NCBI GenBank assembly: GCA_001724265.1
Contig: MEDY01000231.1
Location: forward strand, 1 to 50,138
From: Rhizaria sp. SCN 62-66
Lineage: Eukaryota > Rhizaria, unplaced
DNA: 50,138 bases
Reading direction: 5' to 3'
Under the pieces are notes generated by a model. It was not told the DNA's origin. It was given only the letters and a program-made list of their open reading frames with translations, and searched no databases. A program made the translations under genes and the position numbers. Below are positions 1 through 11,800 of this stretch, piece by piece; position 1 is the first letter of the stretch; each line of letters begins with the position of its first letter.

Positions 1-75
<75 letters not shown>
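1..75. repeat. (CTG)25 trinucleotide repeat, CAG/poly-Gln on the coding strand
   Basis: There are 25 uninterrupted CTG units from base 1, so the true length may be greater beyond the edge. On the minus strand they read as CAG in frame with the PFKFB-like protein and encode a Gln run after ...QPAQ. A pure tract of this length is likely to vary between isolates and alleles. Confidence 0.95.
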
Positions 76-76
<1 letters not shown>

Positions 77-1548
77 GCGGGTTGCTGCAAGGATAGCGGC
101 TGGTGCGACTGGGACTGCGAGGATGAGCAGAGCGGGGACACAATCCCGCTCTCCGCGTCCACGGGGCCGACTGTGTTGCTGTTAGCCCCCGGCGTGCTGC
201 CAGCAGCGCTGTTGGAGCCCGTGGTGGTGCCCTGGCTGGCCGCGGCCGCGGCGGCCGTAGCGACGGCCGCGGCGGCCGCGAAGGCCTCTGCCGAGGGCAT
301 AGGCGCGCCGTAATACGCCCTGTAGTCGACGCGCGAGGGGTGTTCTTCGGAGGCGCCGGGGCGGACGAGGTAGATGGGCGCCTTGGCGATCTGCAGGTTC
401 ATGAGGAAGAAGACGAGGCGCGTCGGCAGGTAGCCGCGGATGCCGTGCGTTTCGACGCGGCGGCCGGCGTTAATGATCTTGATGTAGCTGTCCGTGGTAA
501 GCTCCGTCTCAGAGATAGTCTCGTACTGTCGCTGGTAGTTGGCGATGCGCTGGTGGAAGTCCTGCACGATGAACTCCTCGCTCTTGCCCTATAATGCGAG
601 AAAAAAATGATGTCGAAACAATAAGATGAGCTTAAATCAGTGTGACGGATGCAAAAAAATACAGTAGTTAAGTCTTTAAGAGTTAAGTGCGATATATTCT
701 CGGACCTGATAGTCTGGCGAGAAGCGCTTCGTGTCCTTGATAGTGGCCTCGATGAGGGCCTTATCGTCGCAAATGCTCTCGACCCAGATGAGCTCATAGC
801 GCAGTCCGGAGTCCTTGAGGAACTTGCGGAGGAAATCACGCCGCTCAACGTTGCTGTTGGTGGCGTCGTAGATGGCGGCCTGCCCGCCGCGCGCAAAGTA
901 GGCCAGCAGGTCCTCGGCGGCCATGCGCGCCATCTCCTCGCGCTGCGCCGTGCCCGTCGTGTTGCTAGGGTCGAAGTAGTCGGCGGGCGTGTCCTTCCCC
1001 ACCAGATGGCGCCGGTACTGGCCCAGGTTGAAGATGCGCGACTGGTAGCCTAGCCACTGCAGGTAGCGCGCGATCTTCTTCGCGATGTACGACTTGCCGC
1101 GCGCCGGCAGCCCGACCATGCCGACCACCAGGTACTGCTTGTTGTCCTTAATGTGCAAAATGGGCCGGTTGAGGAAGGACTCAAACGAGGGCCGGCTCGT
1201 GCGGAGCATGCCGCGCTGCGTCGATGACGACGTCGCCGCGGGGGTCGCGGAGTTGCCCGGGGTGCCGGGGGTCATCGGGCCGAGCACTGCGGACTGCTGC
1301 TGTGGCTGCTGGTGCTGTTGTTGCTGATCTGTCGAAGCATGCAGCGGCGCATCATCGGTCGTCATTGCAGACGAGGTTGTGTCTAGGGCGGGAATAGAAA
1401 CAGTTCTAGCGGCATTCGTTCGTGCCGATGCTTGTTGTTGCACAGCAGCAGTCGCTGGCGTTGCTGCAGTCGTGGTAGCGGGAGTTGTCGAAGAAGATAC
1501 AGGAGTAGGGGACGAGGCTCCCGCGGAGGCGGCGTGCGACGGAAGCAT
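1..1548 (-). CDS. PFKFB: 6-phosphofructo-2-kinase / fructose-2,6-bisphosphatase-like protein, 3' end cut by window edge
   Basis: Exons are 1548..706 and 588..<1; the intron (705..589) starts GTCCGA. The enzyme makes fructose 2,6-bisphosphate, the cytosolic activator of phosphofructokinase-1. Residues 1-125 are a Ser/Thr/Ala/Gln-rich, probably disordered leader. The kinase P-loop GLPARGKS lies at 146-153, followed by the family motif IYDATNSNVERR and, across the splice, SPDYQ|GKSEEF, which matches the kinase domain of this family. At 357-360 the phosphatase signature expected as R-H-G-E reads R-P-G-A, so the phospho-accepting His is Pro. The sequence then becomes poly-Ala and a Gln run encoded by the edge repeat. 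I infer a kinase-dominant isoform like some fungal paralogues. The start is the first ATG after an in-frame TGA. The kinase call is firm; the fate of the phosphatase half is unknown because the gene leaves the window. Confidence 0.9.
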
Positions 1549-2230
1549 AGGTCTATTGCGTCACTTAAGCAACGAGCAGAATAATATAGCAAAGTTTAAA
1601 AGCTAACAGCGTAAAACAGAACCAAAACAGTGAAAAGAAGTGGAAGAAATGTGATGTTAAGAGGCGAGGACGAGATTCACGAGACCCGGATCAGAGGAGG
1701 GCTTACTTATCGGGCGGGAGATGAGAAAGTTCGCAAAGGGCAAGCAGAAGAAAGAGACGTATAAGTGAAAACACTTAAAACTATCCAACGTCACAAGCCG
1801 AAGCAATCTGACGGACACCCCACAGGGATAAATGAGCTTTGCATTGACTGAGTCGACCATCTCTCGGTCACTGGTCCAACCAAGAAGTGACCGTGGGCAG
1901 CGGCCAGGTGACCGTGAGCAGCGGGTTTAAGGGCGGTCGAAGCCTCCTTGGGAGGCCCAGAAGGCCCTCTAAAGCGACGTCTAGGGCCCGCAGTCGTCAA
2001 GAGACGCACACTTAGTATCGATTTATTTAACATTCATGGGCTGGTTTATGTTGTGGTCATGTCTAGATTTGCTGAAGACCCTGATGTCCCCTGCTGAAAA
2101 ACGGGGGATGATGAGCACTCGACTCACAGTTGCCCAGTGCACCTCCTTCGCTTAACGACCTTTGTTCGACCCCACGCCATCGTCAGCCGCGCTTACCATT
2201 GCTCTCCGTTGTGTATTACTTCTTCTATAG
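1549..2230. other. Intergenic region between divergent genes
   Basis: This 682-base shared 5' region lies between the PFKFB-like gene (-) and the secreted-protein gene (+). I see no convincing ORF or structured RNA. At 1887-1924 there are two near-identical tandem copies of GTGACCGTGRGCAGCGG, preceded by an inverted GGTCAC at 1866; they may be regulatory sites or a dispersed repeat. Confidence 0.6.
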
Positions 2231-4058
2231 ATGCGGGTCGCGCTTTCTGTAGCGCTCCTGTTAATCCTTGGAACGCTGGGTTCCGCCGTCCAGTTGGACG
2301 ATGCCCAGCGTCTGCAAGGTACGTTCTCCTTTCTCTTTGACTCGTACCAACCGCACACCCGTTCAATGGCGGGTTGCGTCCTACTATTGTACACTCAACA
2401 CGCTTAAATACTATTTCAAAATACTCACATCCGCCTTCGCTTCTCTCTGTGCCCCTGCTATCCCTTCGCCTGACCCCACAGGTCGTGTGGCTCCCGAGCT
2501 CGGAGCCGCGTTCGCCGAGCTGTCGGTGCTCGCGCCCGGCGGCCCCGCCGCTAGCTCTGGCTCCGGTACTCTGGACGCGTTTGCTGAGCTGGAGGACTAC
2601 TTCAAGGACGTTAACGCACCCATCTCGCTTGACCTTCTACCGAGGGAGCTCCGCACCCCTCTTGAGCAGCTCACCCCGCTGACCAAGTGTGCGAAGCCTT
2701 CCCAGGCGCGCGTCTCCCTCGAGCCCTTCAACGCCAACAAGGCCATCTCCCGCGAGCTCCTCACGGCGATCATCGGTAAGCCCGAGCGTTTTGCCGAGCT
2801 CGAGCGCACCGTCAAGGCGCACTCGTTCTCGTGCATCGACTCGCGCAAGCAGGGTCCGATCCTCGGCACCCCCGGCGGCGACTTCGGCGAGTTCCTCGTC
2901 GCGCTTTCGGTCACCGAGGACTTCCTCAACAACCCCTTCAGTGAGGAAGAGATCTTCCAGCTCCTGCGTCAGTTCGTCACCTGGAACGTCCGCAACAACG
3001 CGACCTTCTTCCTCAACACTGACGAGGCCGCCGTGTCGACGCTGGCCTCGCACCTCCACGTCAACGGCCTCACGCGCGTCGTCACCGACGTTGACATGCA
3101 GAACCCGCCGTTGTCTCTGCGCGACGAGATGCTCGAGCTGCTCGCCGACCCCGTGCATCAGGGCTCGCGCATCCTCAAAGCCTTCCTGCAGTTCCCCGAC
3201 AAGTTCCGCCTCCGCGCGGGGCTCGCGCCCGCGCTGCTGCGCGCCGCGCACCGCCTGCTGTGGGACCGGCTCGACAAGGCCGCCGACGGCTCGCTCATCT
3301 ACAAGCGCATTAACCTCGAGGTGTACTCCGGCGAGCCGCAGCCGCGCGCGTGGATTTCGGTCCGCTCCTCGCAGGGCTGCGAGGTCGCCGGCGCCGCGCA
3401 CGCCTTCTCGCCCATCAACGTCGTGAACCGCGCCGTGGTGCCGCAGACGGCCGCCGAGAAGGCCGCCGCCGCTGCTGCTGCCGCCGCCGCGACGGCCGCG
3501 GCCCCCGCGCGCGGCGTGGACGTGGCCCAGGCCGCCGCGACCAAGTCGTTCATCGAGGCCGGGCTCAGCGTCGACGGCGCCGACCTCGCCGCGATGGGGC
3601 TCGCCGACGACGGGCTCTTTGCCTTCGTCGAGACGGCCGCCGCGGTGCGCCGCAACACGCCCGCCGTGCTGGGCAAGCTCGCCGCCGCCGTCAGCGCCGC
3701 CAAGAACAGCAGCGGCAACGGCAACGACACCAAGGATGCTGGTGCGAACAAGACTAACAGCACTGTCGCGCCCTTCGGCAAGAAGTACTCTGGCGAGCTG
3801 GAGCACCAGTCTGCCAACGGCGCCAAGCAGGTCGAGTCAGACCCGAACCTGGTGCCTGTGCAGGCCTTCGTGCACCACCCCGACGCCGTGCGCGACCTGC
3901 GCAAGTGGCTGTCGCGCTTCTTCGCGCTGCGCTTCCCCGCCGCGGCGTCGGAGCAGGTCATGATGCAGACCATCACGCGCCGCCAGGAGGCCGTGCTGCA
4001 GGCCGTCGCTGAGAGCGTCGGCAGCGACCTGCCCTTCTACACCATCACCATCGAGTAA
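2231..4058 (+). CDS. Secreted/ER-lumenal protein with C-x-D-S-R and TPGGD motifs, function unknown
   Basis: Exons are 2231..2318 and 2482..4058 (intron GTACGT...CACAG), giving 554 aa. The N-terminus (MRVALSVALLLILGTLGSA) is a classic signal peptide, so the protein enters the secretory pathway. At 147-151 it has C-I-D-S-R followed by G-T-P-G-G-D (158-163), then a helix-rich region with FFLNTD at 205-210. C-x-D-x-R is the metal-ligand/Asp-Arg dyad pattern of beta-type carbonic anhydrases, and zeta-type enzymes have a similar C-V-D-G-R...PGG layout. The resemblance is short and the downstream His/Cys ligands are not obvious, so a carbonic anhydrase-like fold is only a hypothesis. A poly-Ala tract and an Asn/Ser-rich linker divide it from a C-terminal helical segment. 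The stop is TAA. The gene model is solid; the function is not recognised. Confidence 0.8.
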
Positions 4059-4549
4059 GCGGCGGGGTGGATTGGTTTGTGTTTTATGATAGGTTGCTTG
4101 GTTGGTGTCAATTCTGTTTTTGTTTGTTAGGTGGTGTGTCGGTCGGAGGGTTGTCTCGTGTGTTTGGTCGGTTTGAGTTCGGGTAGTGTTGTTCGATGAC
4201 AGACTCGCTCAGCGGCTGAATGTGATGCGTGTGTGCCAGAATGTCTCCTCGTGTCTGCTTTTGACAAGTATGAATCCGTGGACGCAACTTGCGCGTGTCA
4301 AATGATGAAAAAGAATACATATCATAGTTTTATTTCAAATGAATATACGTATCCTGTTTGGACTTCTAAAGTTGGCTATTGTATGACAAACACAGACAGA
4401 AACTCAGAAAAACGGCACATTGTTACTGAAGCAAAGTTTACTTGACTTGTTCAGCGTTGCTCTCCTCGCAATGGCACGCGGGTAATTTGTTGATCGCAGG
4501 GTGTGCGACACACATGGATTGAATCGGACGGATAAAACGGCAGTTCGGC
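4059..4549. other. Intergenic region between convergent genes
   Basis: This is 491 bases of 3'-flanking DNA shared by the secreted-protein gene and the MGST-like gene. It is T/G-rich then AT-rich, as expected for 3' UTRs and polyadenylation signals. I see no gene. Confidence 0.6.
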
Positions 4550-5432
4550 TTACGCCTTGTTGTCGCCAGCGAGGACGAACGACAGGAGGCCCGAGACGCC
4601 ACCGGCGTTAACAAACACGCCGGTCACGGCGGCACCCAGCATGACGAGCATGGAGATGTCCGCAATGACCACGCCAAGCTTGCGGCCCTCGCCGCCCTTA
4701 GCGATGTAGCCGCGCGCGTAGACGATGCGGCCAACGAAGTGGATGATGGAGAGGATGACCGTGAGGCGGGTGTAGAAGACACCCGCAGCGAGCATGAAGG
4801 TGATGGTCGCGGGGAGCTTCTCGAGGAAGTTCTGGTGCGCACGCTGGTAGGAATTGAAGACAATCCAGTCCTCCATCGAGAGCTTCTCGGCGAACTTGCC
4901 GCAGCCCTGGTTGGGTGCAGGTTCAAAGCAAGGAGAGCAGAGATTTAAAAAAAAAAAAAAAAAAAAGACCGGGTTTGGGGAGAGATGAGTCAAAATATGG
5001 CAAGGAGGATCGAAGGCTTAAAAAGCATTTTTAAAATATAGCATATTCCAACATGGTCTAAAAAGTGGGAATGAGTTTGAATCGAAATGAAGATGATATG
5101 GCCACATCTTTATGTTAGATATGAGTTGAAACGCACCTGGTCAGGGTAGCCGTGCTCGGGGGGGCGCTTGAGCTCGGGGAAATGAGTGGCAAAGAATTTC
5201 TTGCCAAAGAAGCGGCGGCGGGCAGTGCCAGAAGCAACCCATCCCTGTGTTAGAGCAGCGTGTAATGTGCGGGCAAGAAGAGGAAGATGGTGAGCACGAG
5301 TCGGAAAGGAACAGGGCAGATATGTGGTGGACAAGGAAAATGAAGTCAACGTACGATAAGCTGGCACTGGAGAGCCGTAAGGACGGCCATAAGGAGCACC
5401 CAAGCGTACTCAGTGGCAACGGTAAGAGCCAT
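4550..5432 (-). CDS. MGST3: Microsomal glutathione S-transferase 3-like MAPEG protein
   Basis: Exons are 5432..5355, 5244..5137 and 4906..4550, giving 180 aa and ending in TAA. MAPEG proteins are small four-helix membrane enzymes that bind glutathione and conjugate or reduce lipid electrophiles and hydroperoxides in ER or outer mitochondrial membranes. The signature is F-N-S-Y-Q-R-A-H-Q-N in exon 3, close to the F-N-C-x-Q-R-A-H-Q-N of MGST3. Further on, V-G-R-I-V-Y-A-R-G-Y matches the conserved VGRxxYAxGY segment. Hydrophobic helices fall at about 8-30, 87-107, 112-128 and 140-165. It is slightly longer than animal MGST3 (about 150 aa) because of the loop between helices 1 and 2. Donors are GTACGT and GTGCGT. 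Intron 2 contains a poly-A tract near its 3' end (poly-T on the coding strand). Confidence 0.9.
4949..4966. repeat. Poly-A/T homopolymer inside MGST3-like intron 2
   Basis: A run of about 18 A lies within the intron between exons 2 and 3 of the MAPEG gene. On the coding strand it is a T run upstream of the acceptor and could serve as an extended polypyrimidine tract. Length calls here may be unreliable. Confidence 0.8.
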
Positions 5433-6111
5433 TTTGCTGTCGCAAGAAGGTAAAGTAGCAAAATCGAGGTGGATGTGAGACCAAAAGGAGCAAGATTTGA
5501 TGTGGGTAGAGTACCGCAATATCGAGAGTAGATATGGCAGTGTTACAGGCAGTGATTCGCTCTGTACTAAAATGAAAATGGTATTCTAACGCACAAATTC
5601 TTAACTCAACTAAGATCAACCGACTTCACCCTTAATACTAGCGCAAACAACTCGCCCAAAGAAGTTGACGCTCTCTGCTTTTGCGGTGGGCGGTCACGTT
5701 CGAGAATCCCCTCGACGTCGCCACACGCACCGACCACAACCAGCGCGATCAGACACAAACGACGACCTACCATACTACAAACAACATTTTATCTCAGAAA
5801 TAAGCCCAATTGGTGCGTTTTCATTCTTCATTTGTCGTCTCTATTGAACTTTTGTTTCGTGAAAGTGTTATATACTTGTCCTGGCCTCTTGTACATGTGT
5901 GCCTTGGAGAATGTGCAAATCGCCGAAACAAGTTGAATAATCCATAAAATCCACGATAAACAAGGCAAAAAGCATGCTACAGCTTAGGAAACTCCACCCA
6001 TGTTATAAAAGCGCGCTTTTAAAGCGATAAATATTTCACCATGCCCAATAGTATTCGTATCCAACATATTTCTCTGTTCATATCTCTCAGCCAATACCCC
6101 CTCTTGCTTGC
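5433..6111. other. Intergenic region, no gene seen
   Basis: This 679-base stretch holds the promoter of the MGST3-like gene (-) and the 3' flank of the phosphate transporter gene (-). It is AT-rich, with short unsupported ORFs only. Confidence 0.55.
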
Positions 6112-8090
6112 TCACACGTCCTCGAAGCCCTCCGCGGTCGCGATGGCATCCCCGGCGGACCCTAGCTTGGTGTTCATGGTCTCGACCGTGAACTGCACGG
6201 TGACGAGCGCGCCCAGCGCCGCAGTGGCCGCGCATGCCGCCAGCACGGGCGCCACGCCAGCCTTGTCCAGCACCAGCGGCAGGCAGAAGGATCCCAGCAC
6301 GGCGCCCAGCTTGCCCGCCGCGGCCGAGATGCCGTGGCCCGCGGCGGCAATGTGGCGCGGAAAGCACTCGCCGGGCATGATGAATGTGGTGAGGTTCGGC
6401 CCGGCGTTGCCGAAGAAGAATGTCAGTCCGTAGAAGGCCGTAAAGAGCCCGTGGATGAGCGCGGGGGACCCCACCGCGCCCTGGAGCTCCTGCGCGGCCG
6501 CCGCGGCGCCGTCGTCAAGCGCAGGGGTTGGGAAGGCGCTGTAGTCGGGCTGCACGGTGCCATCGTTGAGCCAGGATGCCGCCTCAAGCACGGAGGTGTA
6601 GCGCGTGTAAAGGATCATCATGGCCAGGTAGCAGGCCGCCATGAGCGCGAAACCGACAGACTGGATGCGCTTGCGGCCCCAGCGGTCAATCACCATCGCG
6701 CCCGCCCAGTAGCCTGTGAGCAAAGGCGCAGAGACAGAAGAACAAATAGATTCATATACACAAAGAAGAGCATAAGTGAGCACAGTCAGTCTTAACAGTT
6801 GATAGTTTGAATCATATAGCACACATAAATACAGCATAGGAGGAGTCAGAGCGAATCATATGTGTGCGCGCACGTACCAGGCACGGCCATGCCGGCGATG
6901 ACGAGCGCGACGCGCGCCAGGTGCATGACGTGTTTGTGCACGTCTTCGGCCGGCGCGTCCTGCGGCAGCGGCGTCGTGTGCGCCAGCAGCGTCGCCGAGA
7001 ACATCGCGTTGGCATAGAACACAACGTCGAAGAGGAACCACGCAGCCGAGGTGCCGAACATGAGCGTGCCGTAGCGGCGCAGCTCGGCCAGTTTGGTCGC
7101 CAGCGGCAGCGCGTCGTAGTAGGCTGCGTCGCTGTCCTCCCGCGCGCGGTGGCCCTCCTCAACCGTCGCCGCCCCACCGCCCGCGCCGCCCACGCTGGCG
7201 GCAGAGGCGGCGCTGTCGGAGGCGTCGCTGCCCGCGGCGTTGGCATCGCCGTCGTCAAGCGAGGCCGCCACGGCGGGGTCCTTAAGGATGATACGGTAGT
7301 AAAGCAGCACTGCGCCGGGGGCCGCGGTGGCGAGTAATGAAAGCCGCCAGACGAGGCCCAGCCCGGCGGCACCGGGAGGCGCAAAGGTGATGAGCAGCAG
7401 CACGACAACGGGCGCGCCCAGGCAGCCCAGCGCCTGCATGAGGAACAGCGCCGACATGGCGCGGCCGCGGCCCGACGCGTCTCTGCTAGAGTTGCTGTTG
7501 GAGTTGAAGTGCGTGGTATCAGCCGAGAGCACGGCGGCAAGCGGGTACTCGCCGCCGATGCCGATGCCCATGACGAAGCGCGAGACGATCATCCAGGACA
7601 CGAACAGCGGCTCCGAGCTGGTGAGCGCAAGCGCAGAGGTGACGGCTCCGGCGATGACGATGATCTGCGTGGCGACGAAGATCTTGGTCCGCGCGATGCC
7701 CGGCGCGAGTGCGAGCGCGCCGAAGAAGAGCTGGCCGAGCATCTTGCCGATCTGCGCCGTGGTGGCGACGATGCCGAGCGAGAGCGGGGAGAGCTCGGCC
7801 TGCGTGTGGACGAGCAGGATGAGCACGAGGTTCATGGCGAACGAGTCGTAAGCGCTGTTAAGGAAGCAGAGGCCTAGCACGAAGACTCGCATCCACCCGT
7901 GCGGGTTCTCCACGTCGAACCATCCGTACGACTTGCCGCCGCCGCTGCCGCTGCTGCCGCCGCCACTGCTGTAGTCGTAACTGTCGGGCTTGGCTGGGTG
8001 GCCGTCGAGCAGGCGCGCGGCCTCTTGCGCTGAGTCGCTGTCGTCGCCGGCGTCGCGGATGTACGAACCGCTGGACTTGGAACGGCCCAT
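6112..8090 (-). CDS. PHO84: PHO84-like phosphate:H+ symporter (MFS, PHS family)
   Basis: Exons are 8090..6878 and 6713..6112 (donor GTACGT), giving 604 aa and ending in TGA. These 12-helix carriers import inorganic phosphate with protons at the plasma membrane. After a Ser/Gly-rich cytosolic N-terminus of about 60 residues come the first six helices. They include the family signature G-I-G-I-G-G-E-Y-P-L-A-A (PHO84: GGDYPLSA), here with Glu for Asp. The central loop carries an Ala/Ser/Asp insertion. The second half spans the splice (MAVPG|YWAGAMVIDRWGRKRI) and has F-F-F-G-N-A-G-P-N and P-G-E-C-F-P-R, matching the conserved FFxANFGPN and PGExFP segments. The family call is strong; substrate specificity is inferred from the family. 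Confidence 0.92.
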
Positions 8091-8832
8091 AGGGTGTAGA
8101 CACGCGCGGGGGGCGGAAAGCGGGGTGAAAATAGGACGGACGCGATGTACGTGCGGTGTTCTTAGTGCGGGAGCAAAAAGATCGAGAAAGGCTCTAACGA
8201 GGTAGAGCTATCAAAGACAATAACGACCTATAAAAGAGTGACTGTAGGGACGTCGCAAGCATGCGCGTACATTTACGAGTAGGTAAGATTAGATATGAGT
8301 GTGAATGTGCGAGAATTGACTATATCGAGTACGTGTTGGAAGGCTGGGTGGGTGCAATGTCATCAGCCAAAGAGAGCGATGATGAGGTTCAGTTATGCAA
8401 GTGCAGGGAGTGTCCGTGTTCGTATAAAGATACGAAAATAAGCCGATATGCAAAAGCATAGCTGTAGTACAGTTATATCTCGACCCCAGCTTTACCAACG
8501 GTCTCAGTGACGAGTCTCATCAAGATATGTTTCCTCCTTGTTCCTTTGCTCAGCTCGGCTGTGCTCGCGGTCAACGAGCCGAGAAAAGTGGCTGTGGCTG
8601 AGATTTTCTAGCTGCATTATATCGCTCCAAGACCGTCTGAATTCAAAATCAACGCCTGCAATAGCACTAATGCGCATCAAAGTTTCTTTTTTTTTATTCA
8701 GCATGCTCACACACTCTTCATGCCTCTCCCCGCGCCTCCCATCTCCGCAGCTACCCCGAACACGCACTTCGCGCCTCCAGCGCCCGCTTCCGCCCCGTAC
8801 CGCCGCCGCACGTCTTCTCTCCTGCCCGTGCG
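8091..8832. other. Intergenic region between divergent genes
   Basis: These 742 bases separate PHO84 (-) from TRF4 (+). A TATAAAAG element lies at 8229-8236 but is too far from either start to assign. There is a T run just before the TRF4 leader. I see no gene or structured RNA. Confidence 0.55.
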
Positions 8833-11800
8833 ATGTCTGAATTGCGTCCGTCGTACCTCGACGACCCGTTCTTTGCCGAGACGCCCGTGGCAGTGAACCC
8901 GCTGTGGCAGGGCGACCTCAAGGCGCGCCTCGCAGCGCACAAAGAGCAGCGTAGGCTCGCGGCCCTCGCACGCGGCAGGCCCGTGGCCGCCGCCGCTGCG
9001 CCCGCCGCAGCCCCTGCGCGAGTGCCGAGTGCAGCCGCGCCGGCCGCGCCCGTCGGCAGTGTGTTCGCGGGCACAGCTGCCATCTTCGGCCCCGCCGCGA
9101 CGCCCGCCGCGAGCGCCGCCACGGCTGCGAGTCTGGCTAACAGCAGTGGTGCCTCCGCCTCTGCCTCTGCAGCTGACTCGAGCGCTGCGTCTGTGTCTGC
9201 GGCCGCGATTTACGGCGCTGATGACATTGCGGCCGCTTTTGCGACGGGTATCGTCGCCGGCGCGGGTGTGAACAAGTCGCAGAGCATAGGCCCGATCCCA
9301 GCAGCTGCTACTGCGAGCGCTGCGAGTGCATCTTCCTCTGCGGCGACTGCAGCTATGCCTGCGGTGACCTCCAGCTCGAGTTCGAGCTCTCGTCTAGACG
9401 GCGCACACAGTGAGGCTGCAACCAGTGCAGGCGTCGCAATGAATGACTCGTACACTGTCCACGACAAGGACGACGACAGCCACAGCACCTCCGACGCAGC
9501 AGTGTCGCTGGATGAGTCCACGCTGAGTGACCATCGCAACATGAGCGCGAACAGCATCAACGACTTCCTCCTCGTGGCCGAGAGCCCCATCCTCGCCCCT
9601 CGCGCCCCTCAGCAGCAGCAACAGCACAATCACATGGGCGAAGACAGTGACAATAGTGTCTCTTCATCTGCCAGCACCAACGCCATCGACAGTGACAGCG
9701 ACGACAACGAATTCATCTCGCTGTCGGCCTTTGTCGAAGATGACCCCTATGCGGCGCCCACTGCCCGCGAGTACGCGCGCGCCGCCTACGTCGCCTCGCC
9801 GCCCGGGCGCCCGCCGTGGTGTCCCGCCCCCGCGGCCGCGCCCGCCGCGCCCGCGCTCGCGCTCGCGCACCTGCCTGTGCTCTCCGCCGCCGAGGCCGCC
9901 GTGGCCGCCGCCGCGGAAACGGTCAACCAAAGCAGCAGCGCCGGCAGCGGCTGTGGTGCGGGCGCGGAGCCGCTGCTGCGCCCGCGCGCCGCGCTGCTGT
10001 CTGGCGCCGCGGCCCGCGCGGGGCTGCCGCCGCTGGAGCGGCTGCACGAGGAGGTGCTCGACTTCGTGCAGTTCATCTCGCCGACGCAGGAGGAGCGGCG
10101 CGCGCGCGAGGCCGTGCTGAAGCGCGTCAACGCCGTGGTGCAGTCGTTGTGGCGTGATGCCTCGGTCCAGCCCTTCGGCTCCTCGCTCACGGGTCTCTAC
10201 CTGCCGCGCTCAGACCTAGACCTGGTGCTCACGAAGCCCATGACGGGCGATGAGGCGCGCGAGGTCGCCAAGCGCAAGCGGTGGATCCAGCACAACGGCG
10301 GCCGCGTGGGCGACTGCGCCTTCAGCAAAGGCGTGTTCGATCGGCTCACGCGCGCGCTCGCGGCGCAGGGGCTGGCGCGCGACGTCGAGGTCATCGCCCG
10401 CGCGCGCGTGCCCATCGCCAAGTTCACCGAGCCGGCCACAGGGCTCAAGATCGACGTGTGCATCAACGAGACTGGCGGCGTCGCCACTGCGCGGTTCATC
10501 TTGGAGCACGCGCTGCCCATCCCGGCTTTCCGTCCGCTCGTGCTTGTGCTCAAGCACTTCCTCGCCGCGCGCGGGCTCGCTGAGACCTACGGCGGCGGTG
10601 TCGGCTCATTCCTGCTGCAGCTCATGGTGCTGGGCTACTTGCAGCACCACCCTTTGCGCGGCAGCGTGCGCGACCTGCGTCACCCCGCCACGGCCCTGGG
10701 ACTCGGCGCGCGCGAGGCCGCTGTGCTCGCCGCCGCCGGCGCGCCAGAGGCCGCGGTCGCCGCCGTCGCAGGACTTGCCGCCGCAGCCGCTGCGGTTACT
10801 GCAACCGTCAACCATGACGCGAGCTCGAGCTCCAACTCGAGCTCTGCGAGTGCGAGCGCGAGCGCGGGTGTGGCTGATGACAGCGCTAGCGCCAGTGCCA
10901 GCGCCAGTGCGAGTGCGGCTGCAGTCGGCGCGGCGTCGTCGCTGCCGCCGCTGCCGGTCTCTGACGCCGACAGCCACGCTAACTTGGGCTCTCTGCTGCT
11001 GGGCTTCTTCTCCTTCTACACCACGGACCTCAACTACACTAAGGTTGGGCTCACGGTGCTGCACGGCGGCGCCGTCTTCAAGAAGGCGCAGCGCCGCTGG
11101 TTCAATCCCACGCGCCCCGCGCTGCTATCGATTGAGAACCCGGTGGACTCGGACCACGACGTAGGCGCCAACTCGTACGCCATCGCGCGTGTGCGCCGTG
11201 CTTTCCTGGCCGCGGCCGCCGCCGTGCGCGCGCGCGTGGCGGCCGAGACTGAGGCGTACCTGTGCGTGCGCGGGGCCAAGGCGCGCGCCGCGAGGGCCGA
11301 CGCCGCGCGCGACGCGCGCAAGCGTAGGGCTCGGCTCGCCGCCGCTAAGGGCAACGGCGGCGGCGTGATGGACGCGAAGCAGCGGCGCGCGGCGGCGGCG
11401 GCGGAGGCGTTGGGGCTGCCGTTCGCCGTGGGCAGCGGCGCGCTGGAGGAGCTCGTGTCGGCGAGCGAAAGCGGCAGCGACGGCGACTGTGCCACGCTGG
11501 GCGACTCGGACGACAGCGACGACGACGATGACTCGGTGTACAACCGTCGCGGTGGCAAGAACAACATCGGCAAGCGCGGTGGCAAGGGCGAGCTCACTGG
11601 CACCGTCAGCAACAAGGGTAAACAGCAGCGGAGTGGGGGGAATGCGCGCGACATCCCGATCGCCATCAGCGACACGGACAGTGACGCCGAAGCGGGCAGC
11701 AACCAGCCGCAATCAGTTGGCCCCAGTGACGTTGACGCGTCGGCGCTTGCACCGTCGGTGGTGCCCCCGCTGACGGCCTTCATTCCGTCGAACCCGTTTG

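Noticed and set aside
2319-2481. Intron of the secreted-protein gene as coding sequence (it is stop-free in frame)
   Set aside because: It is AT-rich with a GTACGT donor and CACAG acceptor. Splicing places a signal peptide directly before the mature protein.
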